A DNA stretch of 64,000 nucleotides, taken from Gamsiella multidivaricata. Lineage: Eukaryota; Mortierellomycota; Mortierellomycetes; Mortierellales; Mortierellaceae. The translations under genes were made by a program, and so were the position numbers. Numbering within the stretch: the first letter of the stretch is position 1; every line of letters starts with the position of its first letter. Shown here piece by piece: positions 23,101-34,330 of the stretch. The notes beneath the pieces were generated by a model. The model had not been told where the DNA came from. It made no database searches and was given only the letters and a program-made list of their open reading frames with translations. The stretch covers positions 62,001-126,000 of the forward strand of contig NW_026251782.1 in assembly GCF_025024155.1 (NCBI RefSeq). The letters run 5' to 3'.

Positions 23101-24970
23101 GCTATGGACATGGACGACAGAGGTGGAGCTGGCGGATCTTCACACTTAAGTTCTGAACTCAAGGATCAGCTTTGCGATCTCGCCGATGTGACATTACAGG
23201 CGCACTCTGAGCGTCTTCAGTATCTGGAAGGGTAGGGCGACATCTGTCAGCGTTTGTTTATAGGGTCTTTAGGCGGATCTAATTGCATTTTCTAACGCAC
23301 TACTTCTTGAATTCTGCATTTAGGTTGTCCCAAACAAGTAGTCATAACATCGCGATCGCAGCTGCAGTCAATACCTATGATGAGGCCAAGCTGGAGCTCT
23401 TGACGCCACTAGGTAATATCACGAGGGTGGTCTTTATATGGTCGGCAACAGAAAACTTCCAATAGTGTGGCCATAGCTGACGCCTCCTACTTTTTTCTAA
23501 CATTGCATAGTTGAGCTGAAGAAGACTCAGTCCGCAGTACAGCTCGCTCAGCGCTATAGAGATTTCACAACGCTTGTCAAGCTTTCCATTGGTCAAGAGA
23601 GGCAGATCACAAGCTACATTGCCAAGTATCAGCAGGAGTTTGCGAATGCTTTGTTCCAATGGTACTATGACAACGGTATGTTCTTTGTCCACGAAGCACA
23701 GTCCAACTACTATTATTATTTATTTTCTCTGCTTTTCCTATCATGCGACTAATATGTATGCTCATCTGTTGCAATTCACCCCTCTAGACCAACTTCCAAC
23801 ACTGCTTGATGTGGGTGAAAAGTATAGCGACTTATTCACGGTATATCTGGACAGCCGCGATTACAGCGAGATAGCATGGCTGCACGACATCAAGATCAGG
23901 CGGTATGTCGTGGCGTCACAGAGGATTCAGGATGGAGCAGTGTTGGAGATGAACGTGGATCGCCGGAGGACGATGTTCAGTCTGAGTAAACTCCTCTTCT
24001 TGGCGGGCCTTCCTCAACAGGAGCAACAGCAGGAGGGGGGTATCAATGCAGAGAACATGATGAAGTACGCAAGCAGAAATAACGAGGAGCTTGAGATGGC
24101 TACGATCCAGGCGTATGTCGCAGATGAGTGGGAGAAGCACGTTGGGGCACTTGCGAGTGTTGACGAGAAGGTCCAGGCAGTCCTCAAGGAGTTCAAATTG
24201 TCAGTACTGGGACAACAACCTATGCTGCGTGAGGTATACGGGACTTTGTTCATCGTTAATACAATTGGATGGTCGCCTTACAACCAGTACCATGTCTAAC
24301 CACCAATGTCTTCTTTTTCATCCTTGCAATTTTGTGCGACAACCACTAGGCTCTTTTGAAGTCGGCACAATCTCTGCTGAATCGTCAGGCCATTAGCTCC
24401 GAGGATTTGTTGGACGTTCTCATGACGCAGCAAAAGCCTGAGATTGCGAACATTGACGTATGTGACGCATCCCTCGGCATCTGCCTGCACGCTGCAGACA
24501 TCCCTGAGAACCGTCGTCCCTATGTGCTGCAAGACATTTGGCGTCGGATCTTTATTGCAGGCGAGGATGGATACTGGAAGCTGGAAGAAGTAAGCGATCT
24601 GGAAGCCCGGGAGAGATTACTGAGCTCGTGGATGGGTAGGGCCTATGCTGTCATCTATCGGGCTGAGGGACACAAGGATGAGCTGTTGCTGCGCCCTGAG
24701 GATGCGAAATGTTCGATGCCAACGGAATTGTTCCGGGAGCGGTTCATGAGTGAAGGCGGTAGCAGCGGTGCGCAGAAGAACATTGAGGCGATGATTAAGG
24801 ACTATGAGCGAGAAAATCGAGAGCTGGAGAAACGGATTCGTGAGGGACAGCTACTTCAGAAATGGAGCCGTGTCAAGGAGATTGTTAAGGAAGAAGCTGC
24901 CCGGGCAGCATCTGCTGGCGCTGATCCGTCGTATATGCAGGACGTTGAGATGTCAGAGTCCTTTGCCTGA
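20160..24970 (+). CDS. NUP133: Nucleoporin Nup133/Nup132 family
   Basis: Scaffold nucleoporin of the Y-shaped Nup107-160/Nup84 complex of the nuclear pore. Eleven exons join in frame: 20160-20511, 20624-20721, 20816-21082, 21178-21735, 21825-22625, 22721-22922, 23015-23231, 23324-23412, 23511-23675, 23788-24233 and 24350-24970, giving 1271 residues. A disordered N terminus precedes the beta-propeller (FYTQPMTAKMDLDSGFGIVI, CYIWAVQKDATYRSP, CSPDGTCWYWNDI). The second half is alpha-helical (TRDINRILVLSLRSAWSYRK, YSDLFTVYLDSRDYSEIAWL, VGEKYSDLF), as in the family's stacked-helix domain. Length is close to the usual 1100-1200. The exact split between Nup133 and Nup155-like relatives was not tested, but the C-terminal helices fit Nup133. 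Confidence 0.85.
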
Positions 24971-24986
24971 ACTAGAAGAGAACTAC

Positions 24987-24992
24987 AATAAA
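24987..24992 (+). terminator. Candidate poly(A) signal of NUP133
   Basis: AATAAA lies only 17 bases after the stop codon, in the 118-base gap to the convergent phosphatase gene. Confidence 0.55.
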
Positions 24993-25088
24993 GAGCCACA
25001 CAGTTGTTCGCATCCCATAAACATGAGGATGCGACTCTTTGGGGTTTAATGATAATATGATACAAGTTGGGGAGTGCATATTAATTGT

Positions 25089-27644
25089 CTATCGCCTTCT
25101 GGCCCGTAATTGCTGGGCTTCGTTCTGCCAGCGGTAATCTCGCAGCTCCTTGGACAAGTCTGGCATCTTTGCTCCCCATGCAGGCAGCTTGACGACCTAT
25201 ACCAGGAAATATATTCGCGAGAGTATGGGATAGTTAGCGCATGCAACGAGAAGGGAACAATAGCCGAAAAGTGACATAAACATAACCAAAACGAAACAAT
25301 TTGGGGAAACATACCAAAACTGTGCAGTTATCTTCTGCGCCCAGCAGCTCTGCCAAGTTCAATACATTGGCGGCAGCCAAGGTCGGGTTCTCCTCGAGTT
25401 TGACACAATCAACCACCTCCTGGTTACTCATGACGCTCGAGACGCCGTCGGAAATCAAGACCAAGAAGGCGGCCTCGGTAGCTTTGACTGTCCGTCGGAT
25501 GAGCTCAGGCTCTGCAGAGACACCAAAGGGCTTCATGGCGATATCGCCCAGCGCGCGTGTGTTCGCTACCGTGCCCAGAAACATGTTCTCGCCAAATGAG
25601 TCTGCGCTCACGTAGGCTGCCAGCTTGCGGATTCGGTCTAGTGCATAAAACAGAAGTAGTAAAGAAAAATAAAAATAAAAAATTAGAATCAATAAGACGA
25701 CTTGGATGGTTATGCGGACGTAATAGAGAAAAATGTTGTCCACTTACCAGCTTCAACAACGGCATCCGGATGGTGATCAGTCGTGAGCTGGATGCTCTCG
25801 CCTCGAGGGGCCTCGCACAGCAAAACGCGTGTATCACCCACATGAGCCACAATCAGGTCCAGGTCGTCCTTGGTCTCCCAGAAGGCACCCTTCGATTGCA
25901 CAATGACCACAGATGCCGTGGATCCATCGCCGTATTTGTTTTGGATGAGTTCCGTATCACATTCCAAGAACGACAGACATAAGCGTTGCTCCAGGGTCAT
26001 GGTGTTCGGGATCGGCACTTCTGGTTGCTTCTCCTTTTCCGCTACAGCAGCTAGGTCTTGTTCCCTGACGACCAGTTGCTCGTATTCGGATCGGTCTAAT
26101 CCAGAGTAAGAAGTAGTACCTCCAGGTAATGGCGAGGTCTTGTTCAGCTGTCTCTTCTTTTCAACTATCAATGGATCTTCATCCTCGTCATATTCGTCCT
26201 CATCCTCGACCCCATGCAGCTCTATGTCCTTGTTCGTTTTCAATCGTGCTTCTTCGGCTGCTGGGATATCATCATCCTGTTTTCCATCCTTCATCTTTCC
26301 CTCAGCCTTTGCAGCCTCATGTTCCAAAGTTTCGACTTCCTGTTTCTGCTCCTCCTCCGTCGCATTCGGATGCGGAATAAAGATCATCGGCTTCACCTGT
26401 CCTCCCTTCCCCTTGATATGCACCTTTCGTTGCTGTCTCGCCCTTTCCGCCGCCATAGATTTCCCTGCTCGTCCATACTTCTCCTCGAAATCTGATGGGA
26501 GAAACGGTTCCAAAAAATGCGGTCGAAACGAACGAAAGTATCCTCCGAGCTTGCGCAGCTTTCGCACAACCTCGGGGACCATATCCGGCTTCGCATCCTC
26601 GATATACTCGTCCAGATGTGCGGTCAGATAGTCGGCGGTGTGGGAGCCGCCGTGGCCGTCAAAGATAGCAAAGTAGAAGAGCGTTTTCTGGTCTGCATCC
26701 ATCTGTTGGCCCTCGGTGCCTCTTTGTAGAGAATTGTGGGCGGGATCGCGGTGCTGGCTGTTGTTGTTGTTGTTGTTGTTATCGCTACTGCTGCCACTGC
26801 TTTTGCCATTACTGCTTCCATCGGTGATGGAGGACAGAGATATAGTTCCGGAAGGAGTCATAGGGTTAAGCACGAGGACTTTATATCGATCCTGGTTGTA
26901 TGTGCGCTGGCAGCGTGTGGATCGTATTCCGACAAAGTCGCGAGACTTTGTTAGATGGATCCGAAGGGTCTCGCCTTGAGAGTTTCGCATCGCAAAGTAG
27001 GGTTGTGCGTACGCTTGGGCAGAGCTGCATCCAAAGGCGCGTGCTTGCTGCAGGGACGTGGACGATGGCCCTAAGGACTGAGATAGACCGAACCTTGATC
27101 CTGTCTCCAGCCTCAATCCTGTTCCTGATCTTTGGCTTAGTGTGGACCCTGAGCCCGGTCTAAACAATTGCGCTGAGGAAGAAAGTGCGGAATTGGCCGG
27201 GTATGCTGCAGTTGTAGGCAGCGTGGGAGGAACATGGTCAGTGGTTGCACAATAGCATCGCTGAAGTGGTCGTGAGAAAACTGGCGGAGAATGATTAGGG
27301 TGCACCAGCAGCTGCACGGATGAGAGCCTTTTCATAGTCCTAGTCCTAGTCCTAGTCCTCGTCCTCGTCCTGATTCTGTTGGGAGGGGCGATCGATAGCG
27401 CTTGTTGGGGTATCTCCGTCTTTGACGAGACGACTTTCGGGTAATGGATCACCGTGGGGGCACTGACGACAGATACACGGTATCGAAGATCGTGTTCGTA
27501 GGCGGGCGCCTTGAATCGGCGAGGAAGAGTCGATGGCTGACTGTGAAAGTGTCCGATAAAGTTACTGGTCCCTGGGATAGCGGAGTACAATCGTGGGGAA
27601 ACGCGGAGCTGACGCGCCGTGGCCCAAGCAGTGAGGTAGTTCAT
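25089..27644 (-). CDS. Mitochondrial PP2C-type Ser/Thr protein phosphatase with long insertion
   Basis: Metal-dependent protein phosphatase of the PPM family. Three exons in transcript order: 27644-25748, 25637-25315 and 25196-25089; 775 residues. Motifs occur in order: YNQDRYKVLVL, FAIFDGHGGSHTADYL, IVAHVGDTRVLLCEAP, LTTDHHPDAVVEADRIRKLA, LGTVANTRALGDI, FLVLISDGVSSVMSNQEVVD and EDNCTVLVVKLPAWG, so the metal-binding aspartates are present. The N terminus (MNYLTAWATARQLRVSPRLY) is Arg-rich without acids, fitting mitochondrial import. Two features enlarge it: a long Ser/Arg-rich N-terminal region with an Arg-Thr repeat, and a charged insertion of about 240 residues after DGHGG containing GGYFRSFRP. 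It may belong with fungal Ptc5/Ptc6-type mitochondrial phosphatases; orthology was not tested. It converges on NUP133. Confidence 0.9.
27335..27372. repeat. Hexanucleotide repeat encoding Arg-Thr dipeptides
   Basis: On the plus strand six-base units CCTAGT/CCTCGT repeat about six times. Read on the minus strand in the phosphatase frame they encode RTRTRTRTRTRT. The unit is a multiple of three, so length changes keep the frame. Confidence 0.85.
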
Positions 27645-28566
27645 CCGCGTGTCCTTGTGCTGATTGCTGACACGGCGGGTGATCGTGCCAGAGTCTAGGA
27701 AGGGGGAGGTGGGGCTGGTCCGGATGATGGAATGAAGGAGGGAGGATGAAGGTCGAAGATGATGAGATCAAAAGAGTGGGGAATGGTTCCTCGGACGGGT
27801 AAAGCGGACCCTCAATGACGACACCAAAAAAAAAGAGCGTTGTGTCGTAAGGAAGTCAGGCACCCCCCGGGTTGCACCCATTCCAGGGACAAAGTGACGG
27901 TGTTTGAACGCGACCGGGAGCGCGACACGACGCGACGCGACGCGCGTGGGGTTCCTCGCGTGATGCAGACACCGTTTTTGCATCGCCCTGACTTGTTGCG
28001 GAAACGCGGTGCGGAAGGCGAAAGAGAAAACACGGAGGCATTTGTCTGCGTTTCCATATCACATCCCCTCTCTTCCCAAAGGAAAGCCCGCCTGGCAGTG
28101 TCCCAACCGCAGATAACCATCAGGGCTGCATGCAGCATGCATGCAGCACACATGCGAGGATCTCGCCATCTTTTTCTGAAGCTCTCGCCTCCTGGTCCAG
28201 AGCCAGCCAGCCAGCCAGCCAGATACATCCTGCTATGATAGTTCTGTCAGACCCCCTTTGGGACCCATCTTGCTCCTGTACCTTATCGTTTATCTGCTGT
28301 AAACCTGAACCTTGCACATCTGCATCCGCTCTTTTTTTTTTTTTTTTTTTTTTTACTGTTTTTCTGTTCTCATTCACCACTGCAACTGCTCTCGCGGTAT
28401 CTTTTCTTCCTGGTTGCATCCATACGTCCATTCTCTACTCTTTTGATCTTCTCTCTATCATCTGCCGTTCAGCATCCGACGGGAGCACATCCGCTTCAGC
28501 AGTTAGGGCATAGCAAACAACCACGCAAGCACCTCCTCTCCATCCCACTGCTTGAACGACTTCGAT
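27645..28566. promoter_or_regulatory. Divergent promoter, phosphatase / four-span membrane protein
   Basis: No gene. It contains a GC-rich run of ACGCG/CGACG units (about 27918-27946), a cluster of overlapping GCATGC palindromes (28126-28150), five CCAG units (28200-28220) and a T23 tract (28332-28354). The right third is pyrimidine-rich, as expected for a leader of the membrane-protein gene. Confidence 0.5.
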
Positions 28567-29955
28567 ATGCAAGAGTCCAAACACTCTAGCTCTTTCGAGA
28601 TTGTCTCGATCGATGGCCACCACGCACAGGCACCCACTCAAGCGCCAGAACTGAACCCACCTCCGCCCACGTCAAAACAAGGATGCATGTACATGTCCCG
28701 TCGAAGCCACCTTCTCGCACTCGCCTGCTATCTCTTGGTAAACTGCATTTTTAGCGTAATAGTCACTGGCCCCTGGCCTCAAGGATATGCCCAATGCTGT
28801 TGATGCTGCGCCGGCGCTAAACACACTTCATTTTTCTTTCCAAAAAAAAAAACCTAACCAACCAACAATAATGAACAGACCTCTGGATTATCTAGCCTCT
28901 ACTTTTGTTTGGTTCAGGCAGGAATGAAAACCATTGAGCTGTGTGAATCTGTCGCCAGCTGCCTGTTTTACTCGACGCAGGGCTGGCCTGCCTTGGGGGA
29001 GCAGAGCATTGACTTGCTCACCATGTCGTATATCTCGGGCAGTATTTCTGTCATGGGAGGCATTCTGGGGACCTTTGGTATTTACGCTGCCTACAAGGTA
29101 ATAAAAGATCTGAGCATTCGTTCTTGTTTTAACTCATAGATCATTTAAATGGAAAAAATAGTACATCTATACAAACGTGAGCTCATGCAAGGGACATGAA
29201 GGGACTTGTGGGGGAGTAAGGGATTGAAAGCAAGAGAGGATGATGGGAGTCAAAAGTAGGAGGATAGAGGGGATGCATCCTTCTTATTGTTATGTTGTTG
29301 TTGTTGTTGTTGTTGTTTATGTTCGTACTCAAAAAGATATAAATATCGGTCAGCTCAGAAATCATTTTTCAATGTTCGGCAGGATGTAACGCTCCTGTGG
29401 AGGGATCGAGCAACGGGCGCAGCAACTGCAGCACAAAGATGGCCACGACGACGACGATAACTATAATTGATTGCTGTTACCACGGTGTTCTAATACTAAC
29501 CGCTTTACGATGCGGTAGAAATCAGCCACAAAAGTCCGGCTGTTCGCCAAGGCATGGTGGATCATGATAGGCATGTTCATCGGCTCCACAGTCCTGACTC
29601 TCTTTCTCACGGTCGTCCACAGAGACCGCTTTTTGGTCCAATGTGCAATCGAACATGACGAGATTTTGGGCACAGCCGAATGCGATACCATGTACGGAGC
29701 CGCACTCCTGGGTTCCTTAATCGGGTGCCTCATCGGCGTCACCATGGTCGTAAGTCGAGAGACCTTCGTTTCGTACAGAGAGCATTGTCTGCTGCTCCTT
29801 GCTTTAACACATTTTATGTATTCATATTGCTTTTTTTTTTTTTTTTTTTTTTTTTTTTTGGTTGCTGATAGTGGTGTTATGGAGAGGATGTAGTTAGGTA
29901 CTCGGTCGAATTGGAGACTGCAGAGGAGAAGACGAGACGTCTCGAGAGATTCTAG
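28567..29955 (+). CDS. Small four-span membrane protein of unknown function
   Basis: Four exons in frame: 28567-28755, 28918-29097, 29519-29749 and 29872-29955; 227 residues. A Ser/Pro-rich cytosolic head (MQESKHSSSFEIVSIDG) leads into TM1 (HLLALACYLLVNCIFS). Next come a loop with Cys residues and TM2 (SYISGSISVMGGILGTFGIY), TM3 (WIMIGMFIGSTVLTLFLTVV), a loop with paired Cys (QCAIEHD and TAECDTMYG), and TM4 (LLGSLIGCLIGVTMV). The tail is short and charged. This tetraspan layout with cysteines in the loop before TM4 resembles small fungal tetraspan proteins but I recognise no named family. An alternative donor at 28738 would shorten TM1 by six residues, also in frame. The second intron (29098-29518) carries GTT repeats; the third contains a T29 tract. 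Confidence 0.7.
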
Positions 29956-32900
29956 CAAGCAGCAACTGAACGCAGAGGTCGAGATAAGAGTGGGTCGCTG
30001 CAAATCAGTTCACCCACCCTGGTCTCACCCATCCTGGTCTCACTTTGACTTAGCATACCCATAAAAACAACTATCTGCGAACAATGTGTTGGCACATGGC
30101 GTAGACTACTTCGGACGAGGATCGCCCAATTTTGATCATGTCACAGAATCACCCTTGGGCGCACGCGTTATTTTGAGTTTTGCCCCTCGATGTTTCACCC
30201 TCAGGCTAACCTTATTAGACGGAAGATGGTTCATCCAGAGCAAAGATATCGAGAAAAAGCACCATCGTAAACATTATGTTGTAAGCCTGGCTTCATTCCT
30301 GCTCCAGCAGCGACTATTTAAGCAAACGCGGTTCGTTGTGTTTCTCGGTCATTATTTTTCTCGAGTATCTCGCAGACGACCTTAAAAGCCAGTAACAGAT
30401 GAGATAACCTGCTCAGCTGCCAGAAGGCGTGAGGAACTCGTCGGTCTTGTAAAAACAAAAAAAAAACAAAAAACAAAAAATATGTTGGACGGGGGCGCAT
30501 AGTGCGTGTGTGTGTGTATGTATTTTATCCACATATACTTTTCTTAAGAGAACAAACAAGTTGACAGTGATGGGGATCATGCTCCGTTCCCCGATCTTCC
30601 ATTCTTCTTCTTCTTCTATGACTTCATCGTGCCGCCCTGGGTTTAAGCAAACCATGTTGAGATAAAAGGGTGAAATAATAATAATAATAAAAAAATATTG
30701 GGATTACATATTACAATGCGCCAGGAAAGAATGGAGGAAAGGTGGAGCCATGATCAACACCTTTGCTTCGTCGGGATATCGGATCGCGAATCTGTCTGGT
30801 GCGGAACAAAAAAATAGGGCAGACAGATAAGATGAAGAAGTGAAGAAAAAAGAACTGGAGCTGCATTTGGAGAGAAACGACCTTCATCTGATAGATTTTT
30901 TTTTGTGTACAAATTGACACATAACCATGCAGCCAACAACTCGCAACAGAGAGAACGCAAGAAAAAGATGGGTTGCAGGAATACATAAACACTCTCTATG
31001 ATGCTGTCATCGTGGGCGTAGGATGTTGTCATGGACTCTTCGTCTTCGCCGCATAGGATAACAGAGCCAACCCAGAGGGCGCATGCTGTGAAGGGTTTGC
31101 TTTTGCATGCCTTTCGGGTTGACTGGGTGAAGCTAGAGAATGCTCATTTCAAACTCGCTCATCATTAACGATGTCCTATAGCGAGTGTAACAACGGCAGG
31201 TAAAGGGCTTCGTACACTGGCAAGGGTAATGTCTTTATATCGAGTACGTGATGCAGATTGTTCATACAACAAAAGGATGTGTGAGAAAAAAAGAAAAATA
31301 ACTCAAACTACAGTCTCGGCGCGTCTATTTAGGTCGTAATTCAGTACATAGTAATAAAGGTTGCGCAAAGAGCTTCGGATGTTCATCGGTAATATCCCTT
31401 TGCGACCGACGTTGATTGATCTATCGCCTTTGACACTGGTAACAGATGAAAATGAAACCCCAGAAGTAAGCCTGATTCGCAAAAGGAGCGAACATCTCCT
31501 CGTTTCGTTGTCTTTGTTTGGACGATTGTTGTTGCTTTATCTTTTAGATAGATGTATGTGTGCTTGCCTGTGGACCATGCATTGATGATCGCGGTCCTCT
31601 CTGTAGTGTGTTCATATATCCAAGGAAGGTAACACAGCGCACATGTGTACCTCCCCCTCTTTCTATCCATCGCACATTCGCTTGCTCCGTCTCTTCCTCG
31701 CCCTGTGGTCTTTTTTGTCCTCTGAGCAACTAAAAACACATATACGCTAGACTCCCTTTGCGTTGCTCTCGGGCATCAAACATAACCAAAACCTAAAAAG
31801 TGCACCTGCAGGATGACGAACTTGGTGTAACCACCAAGAATGACTCTACCAACAAAACCCTAAGCGAGCACTACAGGAGAAGAAAGCGCTCAACAGAGCA
31901 GTCATTTTCGTGCCAGCAACATAGCCTACTTAGTCAGAAACGGTACAGAGCGAAGGATGGCTCTCTTTTTTTTTTTTTTTTTTTTTTTGTTTGTTCGCAT
32001 CGCCAGGGGCCCTTCTCCTTCCCTTTCATTCATGCTGTTCCCTAAAAGCACGCCGTTGTACAGGACTCTCTGTCAAATATACCACGGGGAGGGCGATAAG
32101 GGATAGGGGCAAAAAGGACTGGGAAAGAACGCGACGACGCAGAGTTTCAATTAGAGTAGCCCTGACTGCGTGGGTACAGAAGCACCTTGACAAGTAACCA
32201 TTGCGGTACATAGAACGAGGGCTTCAGAGACTACATCAATTTTCCTACACCTTGCCTGGTTCTCGAAGGGGGCGCCTGCGTCTGCATCTATGAGAAAAAT
32301 GCGCTGCTTATTTTACATTACCGCCCTGTGCAGAGATCGGCTTGGCATTATAAAAAATAGAAAACACCTCACTTCTCTTCATCTGTCAACGGGAAATTAA
32401 ACGATTGTATCAAGGTGGCAGACTTAAGCATCTTCTCAGATGTGAGTACAAGTTCTCAAAAGGAGAAAAGCGCGTCGATATTTTTGGACTTTTGTCGGTC
32501 CGCCCTCTCGAAGCACCTCGTTATGAGCAACTCTTGATTACTTTATTACTAAAACACAAAAGGAATGATCACACAAGGATGCTATGAGCTAGCAGTGTTC
32601 ACATCTCATTGTCGGGCGCCGCCATCATGTTGACGGGGGCTTCTGTCGGGGTGGTTCAAGTGGATGCTGACAGAGACGCTGGTGAGAGCCGGCTTGGGCG
32701 TCTAATAGACTAAAGGAATTCCAGAGGATATGAAGGAGGGGAAAACAATAAATTACGTTGAGCATATTCAGAATGAGGCCCCAGGAAGCCCTGACGCTTT
32801 GTATTATACTCTTAAAAAAGAACTCTGGGAAATCAGAAGAAGCATTAGTCGCGATCGATTGGAGACTTGCAACGAAGGCCGAGATGCTTTAATGGCGCGG

Positions 32901-34330
32901 GATAGATACGACCGAACAGCGCCGCCGTTGTGCTGGCCATACAGACGACGACGCATCACCTTGCTCCGTTCTCCCTCCAAATCTTTTTTATGTCTGGGAG
33001 GATATTCGATTACTGTTTACTTGTTTGTTTGTTTGTTTATTTTTGTGTTGTCGTCGTTTGGGACAACAGAGCAAATGGATTCGCGGAGAAGTGTGGTGGA
33101 GGTGGTAGGTGGGTCGAGTCAAGTCGGGCAATCAAGTCAAGGCCACCAAGTCAAGGGTAATCCAAGTCATCGTAGAGGCAGCCAGCCGGTCAGCGTGAGT
33201 GATGAAGACAATAAAAAAAAAATTGCCTGGCTCTCAAGGCTCACATTTCGTCCATCCCTTTGTCCCCTTCCCTCCGCTCTGCTGCTGACGAGGATCTTCA
33301 TTATTGAATAAAATGACAAAATTGCAATAAAACCTTGGCTCTGGGGACACCCATAACACACACGCAACCCAGCATACGGATTCAGCTGAACATCGCACAA
33401 AATCATCCGTAGTCCCTGCCCATCCTCATCCTCGCCATGTCTATGTATCCATTGCACATCTGCTATCCGTGTCCATAATATTCTTTGCTTCAGCCGTCCT
33501 CATCCCTCACTAATGTGCATGTCCACAATCTATAGATATCCCACATGTATTAAGTGCCCTTTCAATCTTCCCATTCTCCTACCCACACACATGTAATTCA
33601 TGCCTACAGCCGTACGCTCTGCAGGCACAAGATAGATGGGCGCTATATTCGACATTGGACATACGTTCATCAGTGCATGCAACATGTCTGAGCAATCGTC
33701 TGCAGAGAGGTCTCCCGCTTTTCTGGTGACAGGGAGCCGGAGCGAGAGCAAATGGACATGGCCACCTGGGGCGCGGTTGAGCACGGGAGGGGAGAGGGGG
33801 GAGGGAGGGAGGAAATTAAACAGTTGTTGGACATGAATGAATAATATTGAATACTCATTTACCCATTATCTACCGGGTGAATGAAAGGCATAGATACTCT
33901 ACTCGACTGTACTCTATACTTTATTCTATGTTATCCCATCATGATAAACAGTTGATGAACCGTGTACCTTTCCCTATATTCACGCCCACTTGGCCCTTGT
34001 ATTTTCTTGCAGGCAGACAGGCAGCAAGTATCCATCTCCCTCCAAATTCAGTCTGACAGGCAGCTGGCAGGCAACGTTTAGTGCTCCCTGGCTCTTTCCC
34101 TGGTCCTGCACCTGTTCTCACAGTTACCCATCGATTGAAATGTTGATGCGAGCACTTGTGAAAAAAGGGAACGACCCGTAGACTAAATAAAAACAAGAGT
34201 ATAGAGCACAACAAAAAAATTCACTTATATACCCAGACCTTCACCATCCTATGTTGGTCTTTCTCTTCCTTCTATTGATCTCCTGCTTCATCCTCACATT
34301 CACACATACATACATTCTCTCTCCCACTCT
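29956..34330. other. Gene-free interval, left part
   Basis: I recognise no protein, RNA or complete mobile element here. Several open frames of 60-190 residues exist, the longest at 32730-33311 (+), but they lack domain signatures, and runs of Leu, Ser, Arg and Cys mark them as chance. There are simple repeats: AAT units at about 30676-30694, a GT run at about 30503-30517, and a T20 tract near 31969-31988. It may hold unannotated noncoding transcripts. Confidence 0.45.

Noticed and set aside
32730..33311. 193-codon open frame in the gene-free block
   Set aside because: No domain, patchy composition with a homopolymer-like Phe/Val/Leu stretch, and no leader or splice context; treated as chance.
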